Positions 47,135-56,609 of a stretch of 64,000 nucleotides of DNA are shown here, one piece after another (the first letter of the stretch is position 1; each line of letters starts with the position of its first letter). The position numbers and the translations under genes were made by a program. The notes under the pieces are model-generated. The model made no database searches. It was not told the DNA's origin and saw only the letters and a program-made list of their open reading frames with translations. The stretch is from CAYVTD01 sp964454445 (GTDB lineage: Bacteria; Bacteroidota; Ignavibacteria; Kapaibacteriales; UBA2268), in NCBI GenBank assembly GCA_964454445.1, contig CAYVTD010000009.1, forward strand, positions 1-64,000. Reading direction: 5' to 3'.

Positions 47135-48145
47135 CTATTGTTTCCCTGTCATTGCCCCTAAAGCTCGTAAAAGCTCCCTTGTTTGCTCAAGTTGCTTTTT
47201 ATCGACTAATAGCGAGCTATTGCATTCGTCAGAGTTTATCTCTTTAGCCGCTGTAGCAATATCTCTATTAATTAAAAGCGAGATACCCAAGATGAAACGG
47301 CGGAACCCCTCTCTATCTGCGTTTTCACTCGAAAAAGAAGTATATTTTATTACATTATCGTGATTGTCTGTTTTCAAGGCAATTTGGGCTAAACGTAGCA
47401 TGCTCTTTTCATTTTGCTCGGTTGATAAGCTTTCAGAATCTAAGATATTTAGATATATTTCTTCTGCTTTTTCGTAGTTTGAGCCTGAAAATTCTGTTTC
47501 TGCAAGGTGAAACAACAGCCAATCGTCGTTTGGCTTTTCTGCTATTTCTTGCTCTAACATTGTTTTATTGCGCTTTATCTTATCCTCGTTTTTTTCTGCA
47601 TATCCATAATGATTTATGATTATTTCTGAATCAACGATTGTAAACCCTTCTTTTTCGATACTTTCGGCGATTTGCTCGTGGATACGCCCTGTAAAAGAAA
47701 AAGTTCGATTTTGCGATGGGTCTGAGTCAGATTTCCTAAGATTACGAAAAATCCTTGTGTAACGGTGGCTATAGATTGTTGAGCTATCCTTGTCTTTGAG
47801 AACATTATTTATTTTAACCCTAATGCCGCCAATGGTTTCATTGTTAAATAATTCAATATCATTTTTAAATGATTCAATATCGAGCGTTTCGTCTGAATCG
47901 AGGATCAGTATCCAGTCGCTTCGCATTAGCCTCAAAGCATGGTTTCTTGCATCAGAAAAACTGCCTGTCCACTCGAAAAAATGAACTTCGGCGCCGAATC
48001 TCTTGCAAATCAATGGTGTTTCGTCATCTGAACCGGTATCTACGACAAGCAGTTGCGAGCAGACGCATTTTGCAGATACCAGTGCTTGTGCGATACTGGC
48101 AGAGCCATTTTTAACAATCATAGCCAAGCCGATAGTAGGCATCAT
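47135..48145 (-). CDS. Glycosyltransferase family 2 with C-terminal helical repeats
   Basis: 336 residues. The GT-A domain has the opening LAMIVKNGSASI, the VVDTGSDDET stretch and the metal-binding DSDE with D83 and D85, matching SunS-like GT2 enzymes that commonly carry TPR tails. Residues about 205-330 form TPR-like helical pairs (LLFHLAETEFSGSNYEKAEEIYLNIL). An AGGAAA sequence precedes the tandem ATG ATG start; the second is 3 bp inside. It is probably a cytoplasmic transferase acting on a protein or small acceptor. The donor sugar is unknown. Confidence 0.88.
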   Translation of the reverse strand: MMPTIGLAMIVKNGSASIAQALVSAKCVCSQLLVVDTGSDDETPLICKRFGAEVHFFEWTGSFSDARNHALRLMRSDWILILDSDETLDIESFKNDIELFNNETIGGIRVKINNVLKDKDSSTIYSHRYTRIFRNLRKSDSDPSQNRTFSFTGRIHEQIAESIEKEGFTIVDSEIIINHYGYAEKNEDKIKRNKTMLEQEIAEKPNDDWLLFHLAETEFSGSNYEKAEEIYLNILDSESLSTEQNEKSMLRLAQIALKTDNHDNVIKYTSFSSENADREGFRRFILGISLLINRDIATAAKEINSDECNSSLLVDKKQLEQTRELLRALGAMTGKQ

Positions 48146-48311
48146 TATTTCCTAACTTTTTTGTATAGAATGAAAGATAATATATCAATAAATAAATAAA
48201 AAAACAAATAGAAAGTAAAACTTAGACAATAATCGCTTGAAAAAAAATAAATTTTTGTTTCTTTTGTCAAACATATAAGTTTTTTATTGCGTTTGGAAAA
48301 GTAATGTAATT

Positions 48312-48319
48312 TACGTTTG
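48312..48319 (+). promoter_or_regulatory. Candidate -7 element for the M50 protease gene
   Basis: TACGTTTG fits TAnnTTTG and lies 55 bp before the start codon in the 229-bp divergent region. TTTG and TTG triplets occur 16 and 22 bases upstream, close to but not at the usual -33 spacing. Confidence 0.4.
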
Positions 48320-48374
48320 GATAAGAAGTTTTAATTTGATTGAAAGAAATTTTTTTTATTATTTTTAAAATCTA

Positions 48375-49460
48375 ATGGCAAATCAACCAGAGTATTATAG
48401 CTTTTTTAATCAGCCGCTCCAGTCGCCATATCGTCAGAAATATTTTTTGCACTTAGTATTGTTTCTAATTACCTTTTTTACTTGTTTGCTTGCTGGCGTA
48501 CAGTGGGCAAACAAAAACCCCTTTGAGGTGATGAATTGGGAATATGGGATAACTTATGCTATATTGATTATGGTATTTCTTGGCTCACACGAATTTGGGC
48601 ATTATATAGCATCACGCATCCACAAGGTCGAGGCAACATTGCCTTATTTTATACCCAATCCTGTGCCTATGTTTGTTAATTTTGGAACTTTTGGAGCAGT
48701 TATAAAAACAAGGACGAGGATACCGAGTTCGAAGGCACTTTTCGACATCGGAGTAGCTGGGCCATTGGCGGGCTTTGTAATATGTTTGATTTTCCTGATT
48801 TATGGCTTGATTACCTTGCCTTCGATTGATTATATTTACAACATTCATCCTGAATATATCACCTTATATGGTGGAGAAATACCCAAAACGAGCCTTCATT
48901 TCGGCGATACAGTTCTGTTTTCTATTCTTGCAAAAATCTTTGCCAATCCGAAAGGTTTTTTACCGCCAATGAACGAAATATATCACTATCCTTTTTTAAA
49001 TGTCGGCTGGTTTGGTTTGTTTGTAACAACATTAAACATGCTCCCCATAGGTCAGTTGGACGGAGGGCACGTAGTATATGCAATGTTTGGAGGAAAGAAC
49101 CACAAACGAATTGCCAGGGCAGCTTGGTGGGTGATGTTTGCTATTGGATTTGGCTCATTGTTGGAAATATTGCTTCAATATCTTGCTCCTGCAAACGCTG
49201 GTACTGGTGTAAATTACGCCTCATTTACAGAGCAAATCTATAAATTTTTAACTTGGTTAAAATCTATAATACCTTGGTATTTCGAAGCTTGGGGTGGCTG
49301 GTTATTTTGGGCTCTTATTACAAGATTCTTTATAAAATTATGGCATCCACCTGTTAGTTACGAGGAAAAACTCGACGGCAAGCGTATGGCTATTGGCTGG
49401 ATTGCTATTGTTGTCCTGTTCTTAAGTTTTTCTTATAATGGTATTTTTTTTATTGAGTAA
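48375..49460 (+). CDS. Site-2-type intramembrane metalloprotease (M50 family)
   Basis: 361 residues with about 7 membrane helices. The zinc site is H72-E-F-G-H76 in one helix and the third ligand D229 in NMLPIGQLDGGH in another. These two motifs define the M50/S2P family, which cleaves substrates inside the membrane. No PDZ domain is visible, unlike RseP, so it resembles the PDZ-less cyanobacterial/Chlorobi type. The substrate is unknown; anti-sigma factors and signal-peptide remnants are family precedents. The 41-bp gap to asd suggests cotranscription. Confidence 0.93.
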   Translation: MANQPEYYSFFNQPLQSPYRQKYFLHLVLFLITFFTCLLAGVQWANKNPFEVMNWEYGITYAILIMVFLGSHEFGHYIASRIHKVEATLPYFIPNPVPMFVNFGTFGAVIKTRTRIPSSKALFDIGVAGPLAGFVICLIFLIYGLITLPSIDYIYNIHPEYITLYGGEIPKTSLHFGDTVLFSILAKIFANPKGFLPPMNEIYHYPFLNVGWFGLFVTTLNMLPIGQLDGGHVVYAMFGGKNHKRIARAAWWVMFAIGFGSLLEILLQYLAPANAGTGVNYASFTEQIYKFLTWLKSIIPWYFEAWGGWLFWALITRFFIKLWHPPVSYEEKLDGKRMAIGWIAIVVLFLSFSYNGIFFIE

Positions 49461-49501
49461 ATTTATTATTTTGAATTAATAATTCGAATATTGAGATAAT
49501 A

Positions 49502-50536
49502 ATGAAAAAAAGTTTTAATGTAGCTATAGTCGGGGCGACTGGACTTGTTGGCAGAACAATGCTGCAAGTGCTCGAAGAAAAATATTTTCCAATAAATAAT
49601 TTGAAATTGCTTGCTTCGGAAAGATCTGCCGGTCAGAACTTGTTGTTTCGTAACGAGCAAATAATTGTGGAAGAGCTAGGTCAGAATAGTTTTAGGGGTA
49701 TTGATATAGCTCTTTTTTCGGCAGGTAGTTATGTAAGCAAAACTTTCGTTCCGATTGCTGTCCGAGCAGGTTGCATTGTAATTGACAATGGCAGTTATTG
49801 GCGAATGAAGCCTGATGTGCCGCTTATTGTTCCTGAAGTTAATCCAAATGAGGCATTCAAACACGAAGGCATTATTACTAATCCCAATTGCTCGACAATC
49901 CAGCTTGTTGTGGCTTTAAAACCTCTTTTAGATAATTATGGGTTGAGGCGGGTTATCGTTTCTACGTATCAATCCATAAGTGGAGCAGGGCAAAAAGGGA
50001 TAAATAAGTTAATTTCTGATATTTCTTCTATTAAATTTTGTGAAGCAATGGAAAACTGGCAGCTATCAGATAATAAGAATATTGCTTTTCCAAGACGCAA
50101 TTCCGATAGTATTGCCTTCAATACAGCTTTCCACGAGCCAGATGCCGAGAAGGGTTTCAGTGTGGAAGAAATCAAAATGATGAACGAAACCCGCAAGATA
50201 CTTAATATCCCCGATATGAAAATATCTGTTACCTGCGTTCGGCTTCCGATTTTAGGCGGGCATGGCGAATCTGTTAATGTCGAATTAAGCAAACCATTTA
50301 CTTTAGACGATATAAGAGAAATCTACTCGAAGGCACCTGGCATCGTATTAATGGACGATTTTGAAAATGGGACATATCCAACAGTTGCCACATCCGAAAG
50401 CAAAGATGAGGTCTTAATTGGTCGCTTGCGTTTGGATAGCTCTTGCGAAAACAGCTTGAATCTATGGTTCACTGCTGACAACCTTCGTAAAGGTGCCGCA
50501 ACAAATGCTGTGCAGATAGCTGAGTTATTTCTGTAA
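49502..50536 (+). CDS. asd: Aspartate-semialdehyde dehydrogenase
   Basis: 344 residues. It reduces aspartyl phosphate to aspartate semialdehyde with NADPH, feeding lysine/diaminopimelate, threonine and methionine synthesis. The GATGLVGRTML nucleotide-binding loop is at the N terminus, and active-site Cys130 lies in NPNCSTIQ. The acceptor-side GGHGESVNVE has the catalytic His. The 3' end overlaps the opposing rlmB gene by 12 bp. Confidence 0.96.
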   Translation: MKKSFNVAIVGATGLVGRTMLQVLEEKYFPINNLKLLASERSAGQNLLFRNEQIIVEELGQNSFRGIDIALFSAGSYVSKTFVPIAVRAGCIVIDNGSYWRMKPDVPLIVPEVNPNEAFKHEGIITNPNCSTIQLVVALKPLLDNYGLRRVIVSTYQSISGAGQKGINKLISDISSIKFCEAMENWQLSDNKNIAFPRRNSDSIAFNTAFHEPDAEKGFSVEEIKMMNETRKILNIPDMKISVTCVRLPILGGHGESVNVELSKPFTLDDIREIYSKAPGIVLMDDFENGTYPTVATSESKDEVLIGRLRLDSSCENSLNLWFTADNLRKGAATNAVQIAELFL

Positions 50537-51283
50537 ACCTCTTTGTCTTGCGATTTCAAAAAAGATTATTCCAGCGCTAACCGATGCATTTAAGGAATTG
50601 ACCTTGCCCTTCAAAGGTATCTTAACGATGTAATCGCAATGCTTTTTTGTTGACGGCCGCACACCTTTGCCTTCGGCACCAATAATGATAAGCACAGGAG
50701 AGTCGTAAACACTATCGTTATATAGCTTTGTGCCATCAGAATCGGTGCCGAAAATCCAAAAACCAGCCTCTTTCAATTTTTCTAAAGCATTTATAAGAGA
50801 CGAAACTTTTACAATTGGAATATAACTGAGAGCGCCTGCAGATGCCTTTACTGCAGTTGGGGTTACGGGCGAGGAATCTCTTTCAGTGATTATTATGCCT
50901 GCAACCCCGGAAGCTTCGGCAGAGCGGGCTATGGCGCCTAAATTATGAGGGTCGTTTATGCCTTCGAGTGCTACGATGATTGGCTTTTTGTTATTTAAAA
51001 AGCTAATATCAATCAACTCTTTGAGTGAAAGCTCCTTGTATTGTTTCATAAGAGCGATGACTCCCTGCGACTTGCTATCTTTTGGGCAGGCATCTTTTTC
51101 TAAAAAGGCGAACTTGCGCTTGTCGTAAGTTACTATTGGGGTACCACTTTTTTTTGCAGCAGAATAGATACTTGAAACAGCCGAACCTTGCACTCCTTGG
51201 GCAAGATAGACTTTTTCGACCTCTTCACCGCTACGAAGAGCTTCCAGAACTGGATTTCTTCCATAAATATATGTTTCTGGCAT
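50525..51283 (-). CDS. rlmB: 23S rRNA (guanosine-2'-O-)-methyltransferase RlmB-like (SpoU/TrmH family)
   Basis: 252 residues. A small N-terminal substrate-binding domain (YGRNPVLEALRSG, about 1-75) precedes the SPOUT knot. The three SpoU motifs are present: NDPHNLGAIARSAEA, LIIIGAEGKGV and IPLKGKVNSLNASVSAGI. RlmB methylates G2251 of the ribosomal P loop in E. coli; specificity here is inferred from domain layout. It is encoded 50 bp after a T9SS-protein gene on the same strand, an unusual pairing. Confidence 0.92.
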   Translation of the reverse strand: MPETYIYGRNPVLEALRSGEEVEKVYLAQGVQGSAVSSIYSAAKKSGTPIVTYDKRKFAFLEKDACPKDSKSQGVIALMKQYKELSLKELIDISFLNNKKPIIVALEGINDPHNLGAIARSAEASGVAGIIITERDSSPVTPTAVKASAGALSYIPIVKVSSLINALEKLKEAGFWIFGTDSDGTKLYNDSVYDSPVLIIIGAEGKGVRPSTKKHCDYIVKIPLKGKVNSLNASVSAGIIFFEIARQRGLQK

Positions 51284-51333
51284 AAACTTAGCTCGATTTT
51301 CTGTTATGTTTTAAGGTAAACTATATAATTATT

Positions 51334-53109
51334 CTACCTGACTATTGAGAAACTATTTGTATAAATGTTGCTCCCAACTTTAAGTTTTAATACATATTTT
51401 CCAATGGAAAGGTTAGATATGTCTAATTTAATACTTGTTGAGTTTGACAAAGAAAACCTTATATCTTTAACTATTTCGCCATTTATATTAAAAATGGATA
51501 TAGATTCAATAGGAGTATCTTTATCAAAACCAAGCATTAAGAAATCTTTAGCTGGATTGGGATAGAGATTTAATTGTGCATTGACTACTGTTTCGCCGAC
51601 AGAAAGAAGATGCTCACCAGTGGTAAATGTCATCAGTTCAGTCCATTGAGAAGCCCCGTCAGAACCGATGGCTCCTACCCGCCAGAAATATTGGGTATAT
51701 GGCTCGAGGATATCTGCATGCAGGAAAGTTTCTGTCAAACCCATAGTATCGATTATTGGCGCAGATATTTCTTCGTCGTCGAACAAGCGAACAGTGTAAG
51801 AAGCAGCAGCGGCAACAGACTCCCATTGCAAGAGAGGGTCTTTTTCTTCGAGTACAGCGCCGTTTTTAGGATATATCACGATAGGAGCAACGAGAGGTAC
51901 AGTAGTTGTGAAAGAAAATGGCTTAGACCATTTTTTGTTGCCTTCGGTGTCGTTTGCGGCAACTCTCCAAAAATAAGTGGTATTTTCCTCGATTGGCTCG
52001 CTCAATTGATAGACATTTCCTTGAATGTTGTCTTTTTCAAAATCAATGTTTTCAAAAGAATTGTCCTTGCATATTTGTAAATGATAATCAACAGCACCTT
52101 TTGAGTCGCTCCATTGGAAAATGGGCTTCACAGAGACATTTGTTGCCTCGTCTTTTGGATTGAGAAGCATTGGAGCAGCAACTTCTGGGATTACTATCTG
52201 ATCGACAGGCAACCTATAAAGCCCTGGGCCTTCAGTGCCGGCATACAAGTAATCGCCTGCAATGAGAAGTGAACTAACTTTACGGTCGGCTAGCCCATCG
52301 CCAAGGGCAGCCCAAGCATTGCCATTGTTAGTCGAAAAGAAGACTCCTTCTCCGTTCGTTGCGGCGATTGGTTTTTTTTGATACTCGATAATGGAGTTAA
52401 CAGGAGCTACTTTTAAACCAGTATTTCTAATCGTCCAAGAATCTCCTAAATTTTCAGATGCCAATATGCCAAGCGCTGTGCCAGCATAGAGTACATCATT
52501 TACAAATGCAAGAGTATAAACAGTTGTTGGAAAAGTCGAGATATCGTTCCACGTAACGCCTTTATCGCCTGAAAAAGCAATCATACCATTATTAGAGCCG
52601 GCATAAATGGCACCGTTGAGATATTTAACAACCCAGATTGGCTCGCCACCAAAGATCATTCCTTTGTTTTGCCAAGTGTTGCTTGAGTGTGGTTTGAAAA
52701 AGATATTACCACCTCCCGTTGCTGCATAGATACCATCTTCAGTTATAGCAAGCGAATAGATTTCTGTGTCGTACAAACCGTCGTTATAAGCCGTCCATGC
52801 TTGACCGTTGTTAGTCGAACAATAAACACCACCTCCTTCGGTTGCCACGTAAAGCACGTTGTTATATACTTTTATATCCCAAATTTCTGCCGGTAAAGGC
52901 AGTCCTGATTGCATTGCTATCCAAGAATAATTTGTAGTGCTTGCCGAATAAACGCCCTGAGTGCCGGCTGCTACATAAAATCGATCTTTGAACAAGAGCA
53001 TGGCATTATCATGATCGAATGGCGCTTCGATTTTTTCCCATTGAGCAAACAAATAGGTTGCTGAAATCAATAATATTGAAACTGCCAAGAATAGTTTAGA
53101 AATTCTCAT
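51334..53109 (-). CDS. T9SS-exported beta-propeller and FN3-repeat protein
   Basis: 591 residues starting at ATG 53109. The frame has an ATG four codons earlier, but those codons contain the ribosome-binding site. Signal peptide 1-22 ends ATYLFAQ. Residues about 23-305 form a BNR/YCF48-like beta-propeller with repeated blades (VYCSTNNGQAWTAYNDGL, LYAGTALGILASENLGDSW). Two FN3-like domains follow (about 310-505), each with the YFWRV.A strand. The last 80 or so residues are a T9SS type A sorting domain (LYPNPAKDFLMLGF, LDISNLSIGKYVLKL). It is a surface or released protein of unknown function. Confidence 0.88.
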   Translation of the reverse strand: MRISKLFLAVSILLISATYLFAQWEKIEAPFDHDNAMLLFKDRFYVAAGTQGVYSASTTNYSWIAMQSGLPLPAEIWDIKVYNNVLYVATEGGGVYCSTNNGQAWTAYNDGLYDTEIYSLAITEDGIYAATGGGNIFFKPHSSNTWQNKGMIFGGEPIWVVKYLNGAIYAGSNNGMIAFSGDKGVTWNDISTFPTTVYTLAFVNDVLYAGTALGILASENLGDSWTIRNTGLKVAPVNSIIEYQKKPIAATNGEGVFFSTNNGNAWAALGDGLADRKVSSLLIAGDYLYAGTEGPGLYRLPVDQIVIPEVAAPMLLNPKDEATNVSVKPIFQWSDSKGAVDYHLQICKDNSFENIDFEKDNIQGNVYQLSEPIEENTTYFWRVAANDTEGNKKWSKPFSFTTTVPLVAPIVIYPKNGAVLEEKDPLLQWESVAAAASYTVRLFDDEEISAPIIDTMGLTETFLHADILEPYTQYFWRVGAIGSDGASQWTELMTFTTGEHLLSVGETVVNAQLNLYPNPAKDFLMLGFDKDTPIESISIFNINGEIVKDIRFSLSNSTSIKLDISNLSIGKYVLKLKVGSNIYTNSFSIVR

Positions 53110-53113
53110 ATTT

Positions 53114-53119
53114 ACCTCC
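53114..53119 (-). promoter_or_regulatory. Strong Shine-Dalgarno site deciding the start at 53109
   Basis: GGAGGT on the minus strand ends four bases before ATG 53109. An upstream in-frame ATG overlaps this site, so initiation at 53109 is favoured. Strong SD sequences are uncommon in this group. Confidence 0.7.
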
Positions 53120-53175
53120 ATTTTTTGTGAACAAATTATATTATTTTAATATACAAATTACAAAAAATAATCGGA

Positions 53176-53208
53176 AAAAAAAACAGCCCATCAAAATTGA
53201 CGGGCTGT
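53176..53208 (-). terminator. Rho-independent terminator after the 1011-residue T9SS gene
   Basis: Read on the minus strand, ACAGCCC pairs with GGGCTGT. An inner TCA/TGA continues the stem after one mismatch, and the hairpin is followed by a run of about nine T. It lies 24 bp after the stop codon. Confidence 0.85.
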
Positions 53209-53231
53209 GGTGACTATTTGCTGAAATTATT

Positions 53232-56200
53232 TTATTTTACTATTATGAGTTTATTGGTTTCACTGATGCCTGCTGCAGATATTGAATACCAGTAAATGCC
53301 TGCTTGCAAACTAGTCGTGTTGAAATTAACAGAATGACTGCCTGTAGAATAATAGCCATTTGCAAGTGTTTCTATACTTCTGCCTAAAACATCGTGGATT
53401 TTTAACATAACATTGCAACCTTCCGGCAGATAGAACTGTATCTCTGCCGAATAGCTTGCCGGATTAGGAACAGCCATTAGCTTGAATGTGGAATGTTTAA
53501 AGTCATAAACAGAAGAAACACCGACAGTATATTTCCAGACATCTGACCAAAGGGCGCCTTTGCCTGCTTCGTTGTTGCCTCGAACCCTCCAATAATATGT
53601 TTCTCCTTGTTGGAAGCCAAAGATGGTGATTCTTGTATCAGTTATTAGAGAATCGTTGATTACGAGCGGTACTCCGTCGAACTGAGGGAACTTTGAAATC
53701 TGCAGGTCATAATACAATGCTCCTTCCAGAGGTCTCCACGAGAATGTAATATCAGAAGGCAAGCCCGTCAAGCCGTTACTTGGTGCAATAAGAATCGGTT
53801 TGCCTTGAGGAACAAGAGGTATTGTTTTAAATTGCCACACTGCCGAATATGGGCTCATGCCGCCTTCGTTGATTGCTGCAACTCGCCAATAATAGACCAT
53901 ATCGTTCTCGAGGACTCCTGCAAGCAGATATTCGGTTGCATAGACATCTTCTTTTTCAAAAACGATGTCTTTCTGACCGAATTGTGGGGTAGTAGAAACT
54001 TGGAGTTGATAGGCGTCGGCACCAGAAGTTTGTTTCCATTTGAATAAAACATTGATTGGATTGCGTTCGCTGTTGTTTTCTGGAGCTATAAGCACAGGGA
54101 TACCAGGATCGTCAATGCCAGTGGAGAAATTCCAGATGGTCGACCAATCGCTCGTTCCCCAGAAGGTTGAGGAAGCATTTGCGCGCCAGAAGTATTTTTT
54201 GGTAGGCTGCAAATTGGCAATCTGATAATATACTGCATAGATATCGGGGATATCTCTAACAATCGAGCCGGTTGTGAATTTATCGTCTGTTGCCACCTGC
54301 AATCGATATGTGCCTATTTGAGGGACCTTGCTCCAGATCAAATCGAGAGTTAAAGGTTGTTTTTCAGCGTAGTTTTCTGGGGTGAACAGCACGGGAGCTG
54401 TGGGTTTTGTTCTAAATGTCCACATATCACTTGTGCTTGTGCATCCTTGGAAGCGGGCAGTAACGCGCCAGAAGTATTCTGTTAAGTAGTTTAATCCTTT
54501 TAAACTATAGCTTGTGCTGCTTAATTCAAGGTTTTCAACAATATAATTCTCTGGAGTAAAGTATGGTGATTTTGAAACCTCGAGGAAATAGACAGCACCA
54601 TTGCCGACGCTGTTCCAAGATAAGGTAATTTCTTGACCAATGCCTATTGTTTGGTCTTCTGGCAATTTCAATTGTGGTTTGTCGAAGGTTGTGGTAAACT
54701 GGTATATATCAGACCAATCGCTTGTATTATTCTGGTCTTCAGCCCTAACTCTCCAATAATACGTTGAGTAGCCGGAGAGCAAGTTGCTTACTTTGTGTGA
54801 TAGACCTTCGATGATGCCATCAACGAGCGTATTTCGGAATTGTTTGTCTGTTGCGAGTTGGAATCGATATTTTTCTGCATCATTAGCCCGGCGCCATAAG
54901 AAATTAGCGTCGATAGGCACACAATCGGCATAATTATAGGGTCCAGTTAGCTCGACTCTTTCATATTTCGTTCTGAAAACGAAGGTCTCAGAGTATTCAC
55001 TTTCGCAAAAAGCTTCGTTTTCTAATTGGAAGCTCTTCACTCGCCAGAAATATTTCGTATTCCAGCGGTCGCTATGGCTCCAAGTGCCAGTGAGCAGATA
55101 TTGCGCAAATTTGTTTAAGCCGTTGCCTGGAACATTTATTGGTGATATTGCAATAGGATTTCTAAATTCTGGATCGTAAGCTACTTCGACTCTGAAAAAG
55201 CTTGGAATATCTGACTTATCTGCCGAGCGGAATTTTAAGAGAATATCAGTTATGTCGAGTTCAGTAGAGTTGTCTGGAGGCTCCAATAAAACTGGCTTAT
55301 CTTGTTTGGTTTTAAACCACCAGGCATAGCTCCAGTCTCCTTCGCAACCATCTGCGAAATAAGACTTGATACGCCAATAATATACAGCATTGTAATCGAG
55401 CACTCCCGGTTGTAAATTAAAGGCGCTTCCTGTGATATTTTTTTTCTGATATACTACATTAGTAAATTTACTGTTCGTGGATATTTGTATTTCATAAGTA
55501 TTAGCATGAGTTTGATTGATCCAATCGAAAGAAGGCGCCAATTCGAGGCATTTATCGCCATTGGCTGGGGCAATCAAATCTGTTGGTGAAGGCTTGATTC
55601 TAAATTGCCATATTGCCGACCAATTCAATGGACAGTGGTCGCGAACACGCCAATAATACGTCGAATCATAGTTTAGATGCAATCCCCGTTCTGCCATAAT
55701 GGTGGTAAGCTGATAAGTTACCAATTGGTTGCTTGTATGGATGGAGTCCGTAAATAGTATGATGTGAAAATCTTCATATAATGATACTTCGAGTGTGCTC
55801 CAGAGGATTGGCTGGCTTTTGTTCCATTGCAAAACCACGTTGTCTTTCGACAGACAAAACTCAAAATTTGAAGGTTTAATCAATACTGGTTTTTCTTTGT
55901 GTGTCCAAAATGTCCAAGTGTTAGACCAGACAGTGTCGTCAGGTGCATAATATCTTGCCCGCACTCTCCAATAGTATCTTTTGTTTAATTCTGGCAAATC
56001 GAGCCACAATCTGTTCGTGTCGATACCTATTGAATCAATAATCGGCTGCGAAAATGAAGGCTCGGTCGATACCTGTATCCGATAAAAGCCCAAATCGCCT
56101 TTTGGCGGATTCCACTCAAATAGCAGATGGAGGTTTTCACATTCCGAAAAATTATTCGGAAGGAAAAGCTCTGGTGGGTCGTTCAATGCAAATAGGTTTG

Positions 56201-56267
56201 TCAGGTTCATCAAATAGAGCAAAGAACCCAGCAAAACCGCCTTCGAGATGGTGATTAGTTTTTTCAT
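53232..56267 (-). CDS. T9SS-exported protein of nine FN3-like repeats
   Basis: 1011 residues. A signal peptide (1-27) ends at LFALN. Nine FN3-like domains of about 95-105 residues each open with P.LL.P.N, contain a Y..Q(V/I)S...F strand and end in YYWRVRA...WS..W.F.T. The C-terminal 85 residues are a T9SS type A domain (VPNPASYSAEI, IHDVLGRSIETL, LQAGIYWYSI, final K). AGGAG lies 8 bases before the ATG. The FN3 units resemble those of the neighbouring gene at 51334. A terminator lies between the two, so they are probably separate transcripts. Surface adhesion or scaffolding is inferred from the architecture. Confidence 0.9.
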   Translation of the reverse strand: MKKLITISKAVLLGSLLYLMNLTNLFALNDPPELFLPNNFSECENLHLLFEWNPPKGDLGFYRIQVSTEPSFSQPIIDSIGIDTNRLWLDLPELNKRYYWRVRARYYAPDDTVWSNTWTFWTHKEKPVLIKPSNFEFCLSKDNVVLQWNKSQPILWSTLEVSLYEDFHIILFTDSIHTSNQLVTYQLTTIMAERGLHLNYDSTYYWRVRDHCPLNWSAIWQFRIKPSPTDLIAPANGDKCLELAPSFDWINQTHANTYEIQISTNSKFTNVVYQKKNITGSAFNLQPGVLDYNAVYYWRIKSYFADGCEGDWSYAWWFKTKQDKPVLLEPPDNSTELDITDILLKFRSADKSDIPSFFRVEVAYDPEFRNPIAISPINVPGNGLNKFAQYLLTGTWSHSDRWNTKYFWRVKSFQLENEAFCESEYSETFVFRTKYERVELTGPYNYADCVPIDANFLWRRANDAEKYRFQLATDKQFRNTLVDGIIEGLSHKVSNLLSGYSTYYWRVRAEDQNNTSDWSDIYQFTTTFDKPQLKLPEDQTIGIGQEITLSWNSVGNGAVYFLEVSKSPYFTPENYIVENLELSSTSYSLKGLNYLTEYFWRVTARFQGCTSTSDMWTFRTKPTAPVLFTPENYAEKQPLTLDLIWSKVPQIGTYRLQVATDDKFTTGSIVRDIPDIYAVYYQIANLQPTKKYFWRANASSTFWGTSDWSTIWNFSTGIDDPGIPVLIAPENNSERNPINVLFKWKQTSGADAYQLQVSTTPQFGQKDIVFEKEDVYATEYLLAGVLENDMVYYWRVAAINEGGMSPYSAVWQFKTIPLVPQGKPILIAPSNGLTGLPSDITFSWRPLEGALYYDLQISKFPQFDGVPLVINDSLITDTRITIFGFQQGETYYWRVRGNNEAGKGALWSDVWKYTVGVSSVYDFKHSTFKLMAVPNPASYSAEIQFYLPEGCNVMLKIHDVLGRSIETLANGYYSTGSHSVNFNTTSLQAGIYWYSISAAGISETNKLIIVK

Positions 56268-56609
56268 TTGAAAAACTCCTGTTTATGTTAAAAAAAACTG
56301 TATATTTTTTTTATTTTTGAACTTATTAAAACTTTTTTTCACTGAAAGTTCATTTATTTTCTGTAGGATACTTGTAAATATTTGTATTCATACAGGGTTT
56401 CAGTCTGCAAGAAAGAAATTGCAATTAATATGCCAAATATTTTTTTATATTAGAAAGTAAAGACAAAATTAACCAGGAAAACACAATTAGCTGTACTATT
56501 ACAGAATGATGTCAGAAAAACCACACACTATTTATCGAATAATTTTTTTATATTTTGCAAGAATTTGCTAATTTTATCAAGATAAAAAAGTCCGATTTAG
56601 GAAATCATT
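56268..56609. other. Divergent intergenic region (342 bp)
   Basis: Very AT-rich leader between the divergent T9SS gene and the polyferredoxin gene. It holds the AGGAG site of the minus-strand gene (56276-56280) and a near-match TATATTTTG about 55 bp before the plus-strand gene. I see no gene, RNA or repeat in it. Confidence 0.6.
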
